This document shows positions 35,800 to 44,105 of a stretch of 64,000 nucleotides of DNA, one piece after another. The notes below the pieces were generated by a model, which saw only the letters and a program-made list of their open reading frames with translations, ran no database searches and was not told the origin of the DNA. Location of the stretch: positions 353,630 through 417,629 of the forward strand of contig NZ_SADT02000001.1 of the NCBI RefSeq assembly GCF_004016445.2. The letters are read 5' to 3'. A program made the position numbers and the translations under genes. This stretch comes from Mesorhizobium sp. M2E.F.Ca.ET.219.01.1.1 (lineage in GTDB: Bacteria; Pseudomonadota; Alphaproteobacteria; Rhizobiales; Rhizobiaceae). Position 1 is the first letter of the stretch; the number at the start of each line of letters is the position of its first letter.

Positions 35800-36657
35800 A
35801 TGCAGGCTCCGCTCGATCTCAAGCTCTTGTCGACATTCGTGCGTGCGGCGCATTCCGGCACGCTGAGCGCAGTGGCGGTGCAGGTCGGGCGCACGCAATC
35901 GGCCGTGACCATGCAGATCCAGCGGCTGGAGGAAGCGCTTGGCCAAAGCCTTTTTCATCGCAGCGGCAGCGGCGTGCGGCTTACCGGCAGCGGCGAACGA
36001 TTTCTGGCCTATGCCGAGCGTATCCTCAAAATCCACGACGAGGCGATCTCGGCCTTTTCCGACAAGGGGCTGCACGGCTCGATCATCTTCGGCAGCCCCG
36101 AGGATTATCTGAGCGCGTTCTTTCCGGCGCTCTTGAAGAGTTTCGGCACGGTGTATCCCGATGTCGAGATCAAGGTGGTCTCGGCGCCGACGGTCGAACT
36201 GCGCACGCTCATCAATGCGCGTCAGGTCGATCTGGCGCTCGTTTCCACGCCCAATCCAAGCGATGCGCCGGATGTGGTGCGCAGGGAGTCCCTGGTCTGG
36301 GTCGGCAGCCGGCCAACCCTGGAACTCTACGATTTCGGCGACACCGTTCCGCTCGCCCTGGCCGCGTCGAACGCCATCGATCACAAGGGCGCCTGCGAGG
36401 CCATGACCCGCGCCGGGCTGCGCTACAAGATAGCCTATGCCTCCAACAGCCTTGCCGGGCTGATCGCCGTTGCGCGCTCAGGCCTGGCGATCAGCGTGAT
36501 GGCCGAGGGGGCGGTGCCGCCCGATCTTCATGTTCTCGGCGCTCCGCTTCCTCCGCTGCCCGGGCTCGGCATTGTGATCGTTTTCGCCGATGCGGAACGA
36601 TCGCCCGCGGCCACGGCCTTTGCCGATCACATCCGCAACGTTCTGCCGTCGCTTTGA
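35800..36657 (+). CDS. dgdR: LysR-family regulator, DgdR-like
   Basis: A 285-residue LysR protein. The N-terminal winged helix is LLSTFVRAAHSGTLSAVAVQVGRTQSAVTMQIQRLEEALG, described here by its ends LLSTFV and EEALG. The C-terminal effector domain includes IIFGSPEDYLSAFFPALL. It is divergent from dgdA with 96 bases between starts, so it most probably controls that gene in response to a dialkyl amino acid. The symbol rests on position and family. Confidence 0.8.
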   Translation: MQAPLDLKLLSTFVRAAHSGTLSAVAVQVGRTQSAVTMQIQRLEEALGQSLFHRSGSGVRLTGSGERFLAYAERILKIHDEAISAFSDKGLHGSIIFGSPEDYLSAFFPALLKSFGTVYPDVEIKVVSAPTVELRTLINARQVDLALVSTPNPSDAPDVVRRESLVWVGSRPTLELYDFGDTVPLALAASNAIDHKGACEAMTRAGLRYKIAYASNSLAGLIAVARSGLAISVMAEGAVPPDLHVLGAPLPPLPGLGIVIVFADAERSPAATAFADHIRNVLPSL

Positions 36658-36703
36658 GGGTCTGCTGCCTTGCGGCTTCTGGATCAGCTCGCGGCCTGGA
36701 CCG

Positions 36704-38140
36704 TCAGCCCGCGGCCATTTCCGGCCGGGTTGCCGTCAAAGACATCCTGAGCGCCGCCAGGCACCCGACGATCCCGAGCGGCACGAAAGCCAGGAACAGC
36801 CAGCCGGCGACAGTCGCGGCCGCCTCGCGGCTCAGCCCGTCGGAGAAGCCGCTGGCGTTGGCGATGATGCCGGCGACGGCCGCGCCGACCGCATAGCCGA
36901 TGCGCTGCATCGTGGGCACTGCGGCGGAGGCGATGGTCTGTTCGCCCTCGCCCGCCGATGCGACGATGACGCGGGTCAGGAACGGCAAGGCGACGCCGAA
37001 GCCGCCGCCCTGCAAAAGGGCGCAGAGCAGGATCAGCGAGATCGAGCCAGCAGGGATCGTATAGGCGAAACCGGCGATGCCGCAGGCGATCATCAGCGCC
37101 CCGACGACGATGATCGACCGCTCGCGATGCAGTGGCGCGTTGGCGACGAGGATCGACAGGATCGACCATGAGATCGATTCGGCGGCGATGATATAGCCGG
37201 TGGTGAGAAGCGGGATCTGATGCAGCGTGGTGAGAAGAAGCGGCCCGTAGATGCCGAAGGAGCAGGTCGCCACCGAGAACGCCGCGACCATGGTCATGCC
37301 GTTGCCGACCGGCGAGCGCCACGAAAACAGATTTGACGGGAAGAGCCGCGAGCGGGGTCTGAGCCCATCGACCCGGACGAACAGCGCCAGGCCGATCAGG
37401 CCGAGGCAAAGGAGCAGTGTGGAGCGAAGCAGCGCGATATCGACGCCAGCGGTTGCGATCAGCACGACGGCGACGGCAAGGCAGCCGAGCGCGCCATAGG
37501 GGAAGGGCGGTGCCGCATCGCCCGAGGCCTGCGGCCGTGACGCGCCTGCGGTGTTGAGGACGGTGAGGCTGGCAAGCGCGACGGCGATGCCGCCCAGGGT
37601 GAAGATGCCGACCGCCCAGCGCCAGGACAGAAGCCCGACCATGATCGCCCCGATCATCGGACCGCTGAAGGCGGCGATGCCCCAGATCGCCGACATCACG
37701 CCGAAGAGCTGCGGCCAGATGTTGCGTGGAAACAGCCGCTCGACGGAGATGAACGCCAGCGACACCAGCGCGCCGCCACCGAGGCCCTCGATCAATCGTC
37801 CGGCGAGGAACTGGGTCATCGAGGGCGCTACGGCGCTTACCAGCGCCCCGGCGGCGTAAAGCAGGGCGGCCACCGTCATGTTGCTGCGCAGGCTGACATA
37901 GGTGACCAGCCGTCCGGCCGCGGCGCCCGCGGTGATGGCGCCAAGCTCGTAGATCGCCAGCGACCAGCCGACCAGTTGCACACCGTCCAGTTCGCCGACC
38001 ATCGCCGGCATCACCGTCGCCACCATCGTCTCGTTGGTGGCGTAAAGCAGAATGCCGAGATTGATGAAGCAGAAGCGCGCCAGGTCGCCGCTCATCCACA
38101 GCGCCAGCCAGTCGACCTTGTTTTCCGATTCCCTATTCAA
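36704..38140 (-). CDS. MFS drug/metabolite transporter (DHA2-like)
   Basis: A 478-residue transporter with about fourteen hydrophobic helices, the motif NETMVATVMPAMVGEL of the first helix, and GRLIEGLGGGALVSLAF typical of the EmrB/QacA group. It would exchange protons for an organic compound across the inner membrane. It ends 46 bases from the dgdR stop, convergently. The substrate is not known, and a link to dialkyl amino acids would be only positional. Confidence 0.85.
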   Translation of the reverse strand: MNRESENKVDWLALWMSGDLARFCFINLGILLYATNETMVATVMPAMVGELDGVQLVGWSLAIYELGAITAGAAAGRLVTYVSLRSNMTVAALLYAAGALVSAVAPSMTQFLAGRLIEGLGGGALVSLAFISVERLFPRNIWPQLFGVMSAIWGIAAFSGPMIGAIMVGLLSWRWAVGIFTLGGIAVALASLTVLNTAGASRPQASGDAAPPFPYGALGCLAVAVVLIATAGVDIALLRSTLLLCLGLIGLALFVRVDGLRPRSRLFPSNLFSWRSPVGNGMTMVAAFSVATCSFGIYGPLLLTTLHQIPLLTTGYIIAAESISWSILSILVANAPLHRERSIIVVGALMIACGIAGFAYTIPAGSISLILLCALLQGGGFGVALPFLTRVIVASAGEGEQTIASAAVPTMQRIGYAVGAAVAGIIANASGFSDGLSREAAATVAGWLFLAFVPLGIVGCLAALRMSLTATRPEMAAG

Positions 38141-38230
38141 GACGCTCTCCCGATTTCATGTCGGGCATGTCTGTAGAACCTCAAGCGGACTTGAGCTCAA
38201 GCGGATTTTTTATGCCGTGATGGCGGCCAG

Positions 38231-38713
38231 TCAGTTCGCCGTGCTGCGCAGCTGGAACTGGCTGACGCCGATGGCGATGTTGAGGCCGGTCTGGGTCTGG
38301 ATGCTGAGCGGCTGGAGGGTGAAGGCGTTGCCGGTGCCGCCGACCAGGAGATTGGCGCCGGCGCCGACCGCGGCGGTCACTTCGGCGCTGGCGCCGACAT
38401 AGTCGCCGGCCAACGCGCCCGGAGCGTAGATGTTGTTCATGGGCGTCAGCACCAGCCAGCGCATCACGCTCTGGCTGGTGGTGCCGATGTCGAGGCCGTA
38501 TTTGTTGACGGCGCCGAAATATGCTTCCGGCGCGAAGGTCTTGTCAGCCGGCGTGAAGGTGCAGCTCAGATCCTTGCTGGAGCCGAAGACGAAGCCGGTG
38601 CCGCCGCCGATGGCGCAATCCAGCACGCCGAGCTCGACGCCGCCGGTTTCCGCCCGAGCCTGTCCGGCCAGTGCAACAATCACGATCGCGGCTGCGGCGA
38701 TGATCCTCGACAT
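38231..38713 (-). CDS. DUF992 secreted protein 1
   Basis: A 160-residue protein with a signal peptide (IIAAAAIVIVALAGQARA) followed by a DUF992 domain: LGVLDCAIGGGTGFVFGSSKDLSCTF at the start and GANLLVGGTGNAFTLQPLSIQ near the end, described by its key ends. Two conserved cysteines are in DC and SC. Function is unknown; it probably resides in the periplasm or envelope. A second copy lies immediately upstream. Confidence 0.88.
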   Translation of the reverse strand: MSRIIAAAAIVIVALAGQARAETGGVELGVLDCAIGGGTGFVFGSSKDLSCTFTPADKTFAPEAYFGAVNKYGLDIGTTSQSVMRWLVLTPMNNIYAPGALAGDYVGASAEVTAAVGAGANLLVGGTGNAFTLQPLSIQTQTGLNIAIGVSQFQLRSTAN

Positions 38714-38733
38714 ATGTCCCCCTCTTCTTTTTG

Positions 38734-38780
38734 ACGCAATTCCGGACGGAAAACCGTGTCACACTTTTCCTGGAATTGCG
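38734..38780. repeat. dispersed palindromic repeat, copy D (half element)
   Basis: GCAATTCC (38736) pairs with GGAATTGC (38772) around GGACGGAAAACCG. Only the second stem-loop of the full element is present. It lies between the two DUF992 genes. Confidence 0.85.
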
Positions 38781-38860
38781 CAAAAGCATGCGGCCCGGAA
38801 CGGCTACAATGTCCTGTTCCGGGCCGCGCGTATAGGCGGATTTCGTTGGCGGCTGAGCGC

Positions 38861-39337
38861 CTATTTGTAGGAGTGGACCAGATCCAGCGATGCCACCGCG
38901 ACGGCCAGGTTGACGCCGGTCTGCGCCTGGACGCTGAGCGGCTCGAGCATGAAGGCGCCGTCGAGGCCGCCGACCAGGAGATTGGCGCCGCCGCCGGTCA
39001 CGACGGAGGCCTCGGCGTTGACGCCGTAATAGCTGCCGGCGAGGTCGCCCGCCTCATGATGGCGCGTGGCGCCGAGCACTGCCCAGACGAGCTGACCCTG
39101 ATGCGTCTGGCCGATGTCGACGCCGAGCTTGGAGATCATGCCGGTGTACTGCTCGGCCGGACCGTGATGATAGGGACGGAAGGTGCAGGAGACGCCCTTG
39201 TTGGACGTGATGACATAGCCGACGCCGCCATCGATGGTGCAGTCGAGCGTGCCGAGCCGGAGCGTGCCGGCGCTGACCGGGGAAGCGAGGACCGTGGCGG
39301 CAAGCGCGGCAGCGGCACAGGCAAGGGATTTGATCAT
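38861..39337 (-). CDS. DUF992 secreted protein 2
   Basis: A 158-residue paralogue of the neighbour, with signal peptide (LACAAAALAATVLASPVSA), LGTLDCTIDGGVGYVI, the same paired cysteines, and GANLLVGGLDGAFMLEPLSVQ. The two proteins share the overall layout and many of the same positions, so they result from an old tandem duplication. The ATG at 39337 starts the signal peptide; a longer frame upstream has no family character. Confidence 0.88.
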   Translation of the reverse strand: MIKSLACAAAALAATVLASPVSAGTLRLGTLDCTIDGGVGYVITSNKGVSCTFRPYHHGPAEQYTGMISKLGVDIGQTHQGQLVWAVLGATRHHEAGDLAGSYYGVNAEASVVTGGGANLLVGGLDGAFMLEPLSVQAQTGVNLAVAVASLDLVHSYK

Positions 39338-39570
39338 TGGAAAGGTCCTTTCGCGAAAATTTTGCCCCGGCTTAAACGAGCGAGGTGCGCCGAGCGTTCC
39401 GCCGAAAACTTGGCGCGAACATGGCAAAGATTAACGCACTGCCCTGAGCAGTTAACGGTTCGCTATCGGCGTCGCCGCGGCGCAACACCGCGGTCACCGG
39501 CGGCGACCCAGGCGATCGGGGACGACGCCCAAGCGTCGTGTAATAGACCTCTGTGGGCGTCAGCTTCCGA

Positions 39571-40422
39571 TCAGCTGGCGTTGCCGCCCGTGCGCGACAG
39601 ACCGTCCTTGGCCGGCTGGTAGTTCGGGTCGAGGTGGATCGCCTCGCGGTAGGACTTGGCGGCCCTGACCTTGTCGCCACGGCGCTCGTAGATCAGCGCC
39701 TGGTTGGCCCAGGCCTCGGCATTCTTGCCGTCGAGCTTGATGGCCATGTTGAAGTCGGAGAAGGCGTTGTCCTCGTCGCCTGTCGCCAGATAGGAGAGGC
39801 CACGACCGTTGTAGGGCTCGGCGGCGTCCGGCGCCAGCGAGATGGCGGTCGAGAAGTCCTCGATGGCGAATTTGTGCTGGCCCTGGCTCTGATAGATCAG
39901 GCCGCGATTGTGGTAGGCGCGCGCATCGGTCGTGTCGAGCTGGATCGCCTTCTGGAAGTCGTTGAAGGCATCCTGGGTGCGGCCCACCTTACGGTAGAGA
40001 TTACCGCGGCCGATATAGGCGGCATCGTAATTGGCGTTGATCTGGATCGAGCGGTTGTAGTCGGCCAGAGCCGCTTCCTGGTTGCCGAGGAAACGCTGGA
40101 TCAGCGCGCGGTTCGAATAGGCCTGGTAGAAGTTCGGATTGAGCTGGATGGCCTGGTTGAAGTCCTTCAGCGCCGCCTGGTACTGGCCGCCGCGGCCATA
40201 GGCCGAGCCGCGCACATTATAGCCCTCGGGATCCTGCGGATTGCGCTGGATGACCGCCGAGAGCGAGGAGATGTTCTCGCTCGAGCCCTGCGCCTTGTCG
40301 ATCGAGTTGAACTCACCCGTCGGGGCCGTCTGGCATGCTGCAAGCATCAGACCCGAAAGCAGGGCCGCCGTCAGGGCGAAGCCGCGAAAAGCGGTTCCAC
40401 GCTCCACGGTAATAGCGTTCAT
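39571..40422 (-). CDS. TPR-repeat lipoprotein
   Basis: A 283-residue protein with a lipobox (SGLMLAAC) and about six tetratricopeptide repeats, for example AYSNRALIQRFLGNQEAALADY and AYHNRGLIYQSQGQHKFAIEDF in outline. The repeats form a protein-binding scaffold at the outer membrane or periplasm. The ATG at 40422 has GAGG six bases upstream; a GTG four codons earlier has no ribosome site. Its partner is not known. Relatives occur widely in rhizobia. Confidence 0.88.
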   Translation of the reverse strand: MNAITVERGTAFRGFALTAALLSGLMLAACQTAPTGEFNSIDKAQGSSENISSLSAVIQRNPQDPEGYNVRGSAYGRGGQYQAALKDFNQAIQLNPNFYQAYSNRALIQRFLGNQEAALADYNRSIQINANYDAAYIGRGNLYRKVGRTQDAFNDFQKAIQLDTTDARAYHNRGLIYQSQGQHKFAIEDFSTAISLAPDAAEPYNGRGLSYLATGDEDNAFSDFNMAIKLDGKNAEAWANQALIYERRGDKVRAAKSYREAIHLDPNYQPAKDGLSRTGGNAS

Positions 40423-40554
40423 CTTTGTCCTCACTGCCGCAGCGCCGTCAGTCCGTTCCCTCTCCGAACCGGCTCGAATCTGTAAACAAAAAGGTGGCGG
40501 CGATTCCGCATCGCGCCACCTTCGGTATCCTTCGAAAAGGACGAAAAATAGGCG

Positions 40555-40821
40555 TTATGAGCGCGGCGAACGCGGCGCGCCACCAGCACCGGCCGGAGCC
40601 GGACGCGGGGTCATCGGCAGCAGGCCTTCGCGCTGGGCGCGCTTGCGGGCCAGCTTGCGGGCGCGGCGCACGGCTTCGGCCTTCTCGCGGGCACGCTTCT
40701 CGGACGGCTTCTCGTAGTGACCGCGCATCTTCATTTCGCGGAAAATACCTTCGCGCTGCATTTTCTTCTTCAGCGCGCGAAGCGCCTGATCAACGTTGTT
40801 GTCGCGGACGAGTACCTGCAC
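40555..40821 (-). CDS. rpsU: 30S ribosomal protein S21
   Basis: An 88-residue protein with the S21 core [20 protein letters not shown] and the basic helix [17 protein letters not shown], followed by a Pro/Ala/Gly-rich tail common in alphaproteobacteria. The start is taken at GTG (40821) with AGGA seven bases upstream, since S21 normally begins at this point; an ATG 15 codons upstream is possible. S21 helps mRNA initiation on the 30S subunit. Confidence 0.92.
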   Translation of the reverse strand: MQVLVRDNNVDQALRALKKKMQREGIFREMKMRGHYEKPSEKRAREKAEAVRRARKLARKRAQREGLLPMTPRPAPAGAGGAPRSPRS

Positions 40822-40994
40822 GGGCAATCCTGTCTTCGGGTTTGAAATCGTTAGGCAATCGGCCATAGCCGGGATGCCTCCGCGGCGAGTTGCACCGCGA
40901 ATTGTGGCGGCTGATAGCAGAATCAGGCTGGGATGTCCACCGCTGATTGCGGGAAAGCGCAATCAAAAACCGGAGCGGTCCGCCCCGCCGCGAT

Positions 40995-41387
40995 TCAGCC
41001 TTCCACCGCCGCCAGATGGAGGCGTGCGAAATCCTCGAAAAACTCGCCATAATCGCAGGTGATTTCCTCGCCGGCGGCGATGTCGCGAATGGCGGTGGCG
41101 CCGCCATATTGCGAGAAATCCGTGTTCGGCCGCTCGGCATGGTTCATGAAGCGGCCATTATCGACCTCATAGACCATGAAGCCCGGCTTGTCCGGGCTCG
41201 GATAGGCATAGCGGTCGAGCAACTCCCTCAGATGCGGCGGCGCGGCCTCGTATTTTTCCATCGGGATCAGCCGGTCGAAATCGGGATCGAGTCGCCAGAT
41301 CGACGCGCCTTTGCGGATCGGCTCGGCGGCGAAGACGCCGACGCCCTCGATGGCGCTCTGGGCAACATAGGTTCTGATCAGCAGCAT
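40995..41387 (-). CDS. SET-domain protein
   Basis: A 130-residue minimal SET domain with the SAM-binding and catalytic pseudoknot motifs GRFMNHAERPNT (usual RFxNH) and GEEITCDYGEF (usual GEELxxDY). SET proteins methylate lysines; bacterial examples act on ribosomal or DNA-binding proteins or have unknown targets. There is no pre-SET or post-SET cysteine cluster. It stands alone between rpsU and a YrdB-like gene. Confidence 0.85.
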   Translation of the reverse strand: MLLIRTYVAQSAIEGVGVFAAEPIRKGASIWRLDPDFDRLIPMEKYEAAPPHLRELLDRYAYPSPDKPGFMVYEVDNGRFMNHAERPNTDFSQYGGATAIRDIAAGEEITCDYGEFFEDFARLHLAAVEG

Positions 41388-41553
41388 CGTTCCAGCCCCG
41401 TTTCGACGGGAAACGAAAAATCGTCAAAACGGACCGGAATGCAAGGCCGTATCGCGAGATTTCAGCCGATGAGCAAGCCTGCTGTCCGCCAAACGGATCA
41501 CGTCCGGTTGATCGAGGCGGCCGGCTTTGGCCGCGGCAAAGGCCGCTGTCGCC

Positions 41554-41928
41554 CTACTGCCTCAACAGCCAACCCAGCCTGTCCAGGGAGAAGGCGTAGC
41601 TGAGGGCGATCAGCAGAGCCATGGCCAGGCCCGCGGCCGCATGACCTGCCAGATAGAACCCGGCGGAGCCGCCGAACAGTATGGCGAGTTCCAGCGCCAA
41701 CCGCGCCGCGCCCGGCACAGGAACCGGCGCGCGGCCTGACCGGCTTGGGTCGTCGGGAACCGCGAAGGTTCCCCACAGCGCTGCCGCAACAAGCGGCAAG
41801 GCCAAGGCGAGGAGCCAGCGCCACCAGCCTTCGGAAAGGCTCCAGCCTGCCATGCCGAGCCCAAGCAGCGCCGCAAGTTCGAGCAGAAAGCGCAGGGTCA
41901 GATTCCACCAGGCATTACCCATATCCAT
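41554..41928 (-). CDS. YrdB-like (DUF2568) membrane protein
   Basis: About 124 residues with four hydrophobic segments: near FLLELAALLGLGMAGW, WLLALALPLVAAALWGTFAV, LALELAILFGGSAGFYLAG and AGLAMALLIALSYAF. The layout and the WGTFAVPDDPSRSG loop fit the YrdB/DUF2568 family of unknown function. The start could be at 41928 or two codons later. It is divergent from the sarcosine oxidase operon. Confidence 0.75.
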   Translation of the reverse strand: MDMGNAWWNLTLRFLLELAALLGLGMAGWSLSEGWWRWLLALALPLVAAALWGTFAVPDDPSRSGRAPVPVPGAARLALELAILFGGSAGFYLAGHAAAGLAMALLIALSYAFSLDRLGWLLRQ

Positions 41929-42119
41929 CCTCCAGGTTCCGGAGCGGTCGGTATGGCCGATCGCGGCCGCCGCTACCAGCCCGGACGCCATCCTTTCGGC
42001 ATGGCGCAAAGCGGCAAGCGCCGTCGCAAACAGCGCAAGGATGACATCGCGGTTTCGCTAGTGATACTCCTCGCGTGACGGGCGGACGACATCCGCGATT
42101 TTTGGCGCGAGGCTACAAC

Positions 42120-43373
42120 GTGAAGAAATATTCGGTATTCGCCATCGCCCGCGAGGCGATGCGCGGCCACAAGGGCTGGGAAGAGCAGTGGACCTCGCCC
42201 GAGCCGAAGAAGGAATACGACGTCATCATCGTCGGCGCCGGCGGGCACGGCCTGGCGACGGCCTATTACCTGGCGAGCGAGCACGGCATCACCAACATCG
42301 CGGTGCTGGAAAAGGGCTGGCTCGGCGGCGGCAACACCGGCCGCAACACCACCATCATCCGCTCCAACTACCTTTATGACGAAAGCGCCGGCATCTACGA
42401 CCATGCGCTGAAGCTGTGGGATGGGCTCTCCCAGGAGCTCAACTACAACGTCATGTATTCGGCGCGCGGCGTCATGATGCTGGCGCACAATGTGCATGAC
42501 GTGCAGGTGTTCAAGCGCCATATCCATGCGAACCGGCTCAACGGCATCGATAATGAATGGCTGACGCCGGAACAGGCGAAGGAATTCTGTCCGCCGCTCA
42601 ACATCTCCAAGGAAGCGCGCTATCCGGTGATGGGGGCTGCGCTGCAGCGGCGCGGCGGCACGGCGCGGCACGACGCGGTCGCCTGGGGCTATGCGCGCGG
42701 CGCCTCGGCGCGCGGCGTACACATCATCCAGAATTGCGAGGTCACCGGCATCAAGCGCGCGGCCAACGGCGCGGTCAGCGGCGTCGAGACGACGCGCGGC
42801 TTCATCGGCGCCAAGAAGGTCGGCGTGGTCGCGGCCGGCCATTCCTCCGTCATCATGAACATGGCCGGCGTGCGCATGCCGCTCGAAAGCTATCCGCTGC
42901 AGGCGCTGGTGTCGGAGCCGGTCAAGCCGGTGGTGCCCTGCGTGGTGATGTCCAACACCGTGCACGCCTATATCTCCCAGTCCGACAAGGGCGAGCTGGT
43001 CATCGGCGCCGGCACTGACCAGTATGTCTCCTATTCGCAGACCGGCGGCCTGCACATCTTGCAGCACACGCTCGACGCCATCTGCGAGATGTTCCCGATC
43101 TTCACGCGCATGAAGATGCTGCGTTCCTGGGGCGGCATCGTCGACGTCACGCCGGACCGCTCGCCGATCCTGGCGAAAACGCCGGTCAAGGGCCTTTACG
43201 TCAATTGCGGCTGGGGCACGGGCGGCTTCAAGGCGACGCCCGGCTCGGGCAATGTCTTCGCGCATACGATCGCGAAGGACGAGCCGCACCCGATCAACGC
43301 GCCCTTCACGCTCGAGCGCTTCCGCACCGGCCGCCTCATCGACGAGGCCGCGGCGGCGGCGGTGGCGCACTGA
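42120..43373 (+). CDS. soxB: sarcosine oxidase subunit beta
   Basis: A 417-residue FAD/FMN subunit of heterotetrameric sarcosine oxidase. The dinucleotide fold is [17 protein letters not shown], then [16 protein letters not shown] around the covalent-flavin region, and [16 protein letters not shown] near the C-terminus. The start is a GTG (42120) with GAGG seven bases upstream; the encoded [13 protein letters not shown] is the usual N-terminus. The enzyme oxidises sarcosine to glycine, giving peroxide and 5,10-methylene-tetrahydrofolate. It is the first operon gene. Confidence 0.94.
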   Translation: MKKYSVFAIAREAMRGHKGWEEQWTSPEPKKEYDVIIVGAGGHGLATAYYLASEHGITNIAVLEKGWLGGGNTGRNTTIIRSNYLYDESAGIYDHALKLWDGLSQELNYNVMYSARGVMMLAHNVHDVQVFKRHIHANRLNGIDNEWLTPEQAKEFCPPLNISKEARYPVMGAALQRRGGTARHDAVAWGYARGASARGVHIIQNCEVTGIKRAANGAVSGVETTRGFIGAKKVGVVAAGHSSVIMNMAGVRMPLESYPLQALVSEPVKPVVPCVVMSNTVHAYISQSDKGELVIGAGTDQYVSYSQTGGLHILQHTLDAICEMFPIFTRMKMLRSWGGIVDVTPDRSPILAKTPVKGLYVNCGWGTGGFKATPGSGNVFAHTIAKDEPHPINAPFTLERFRTGRLIDEAAAAAVAH

Positions 43374-43795
43374 TGATGGCGCAAATGGCTGTCGCGATGC
43401 CGCTGGTGCTCGCCGGCGAACAGGGGTTGTTTCACCTGCCGACGCCTGGCGAAGTCCGTTTGCAGGCGATCAGCCGCGAGGACAACGAGATGGGCTGGCC
43501 GTTCTCCGTCGACGAAGGGATGTTGGCCTGCGTCTGGAGTGCAGGCCAAAAAGTGGTGATGTTCTTCGAGAACAGGCCGAAGGATCTGGATGAGAACGAG
43601 CCCTTCCAGCCGCGCGGCGTCATCGTCACCACCGACCCGATGCAGCTGACGCTCGGAAATATGGCAAACCGCGCGCTGTTCAAACCCTCGGTCAGCGTCG
43701 AGGAGCGCATGCGGCTCGTGGCGCCTTTCGCGGCGCTCGGCCAGAGGCTTTGCGATCAACCGGCCGGCGCCCGCGTCGGCCATGGCGAATTGTAG
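43373..43795 (+). CDS. unknown protein inserted in the sarcosine oxidase operon
   Basis: A 140-residue protein, TGATG-coupled to soxB and 13 bases before soxD, so it is made with the oxidase. It has no signal peptide or membrane helix. The sequence contains PFSVDEGMLACVWSAGQK and VVMFFENRPKDLDENEPF, which do not match a family I can name. It is not one of the four known subunits. An accessory role in assembly or in handling peroxide or formaldehyde is possible but unsupported. Confidence 0.75.
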   Translation: MMAQMAVAMPLVLAGEQGLFHLPTPGEVRLQAISREDNEMGWPFSVDEGMLACVWSAGQKVVMFFENRPKDLDENEPFQPRGVIVTTDPMQLTLGNMANRALFKPSVSVEERMRLVAPFAALGQRLCDQPAGARVGHGEL

Positions 43796-43808
43796 GATCC
43801 ACCGAAAA

Positions 43809-44105
43809 ATGCTTCTCATCCGCTGCCCCTATTGCGAGGAAGAGCGCCCGGAACTCGAGTTCCGCAATGCCGGCGAGGCGCATATCGCGCGCCCCACCAA
43901 CATTGCCGCCGAGAGCGACGACGATTTCGAGAAATTCTTCTTCATCCGCGCGAATCCGAAGGGAGTCATCTATGAGCGCTGGCGGCACATCCATGGCTGC
44001 GCGCGCTTCTTCAACGCGGTGCGCGACACCGTCACCGACAAGTTCGTCATGACCTACAAGGCCGGCGAGCCGAAGCCCGCGAAGCTGCCTGGAGCCTCGA
44101 AATGA
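43809..44105 (+). CDS. soxD: sarcosine oxidase subunit delta
   Basis: A 98-residue zinc-binding subunit. It begins MLLIRCPYCEEERPELEF, where the CPYC pair plus a later His-Cys (HIHGCARFF) forms the usual zinc site, and ends in the typical TDKFVMTYKAG. A ribosome site AGGAT lies ten bases upstream. The stop overlaps soxA (ATGA). The ATG at 43809 gives the expected length; an upstream in-frame start overlaps the previous gene. Confidence 0.93.
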   Translation: MLLIRCPYCEEERPELEFRNAGEAHIARPTNIAAESDDDFEKFFFIRANPKGVIYERWRHIHGCARFFNAVRDTVTDKFVMTYKAGEPKPAKLPGASK

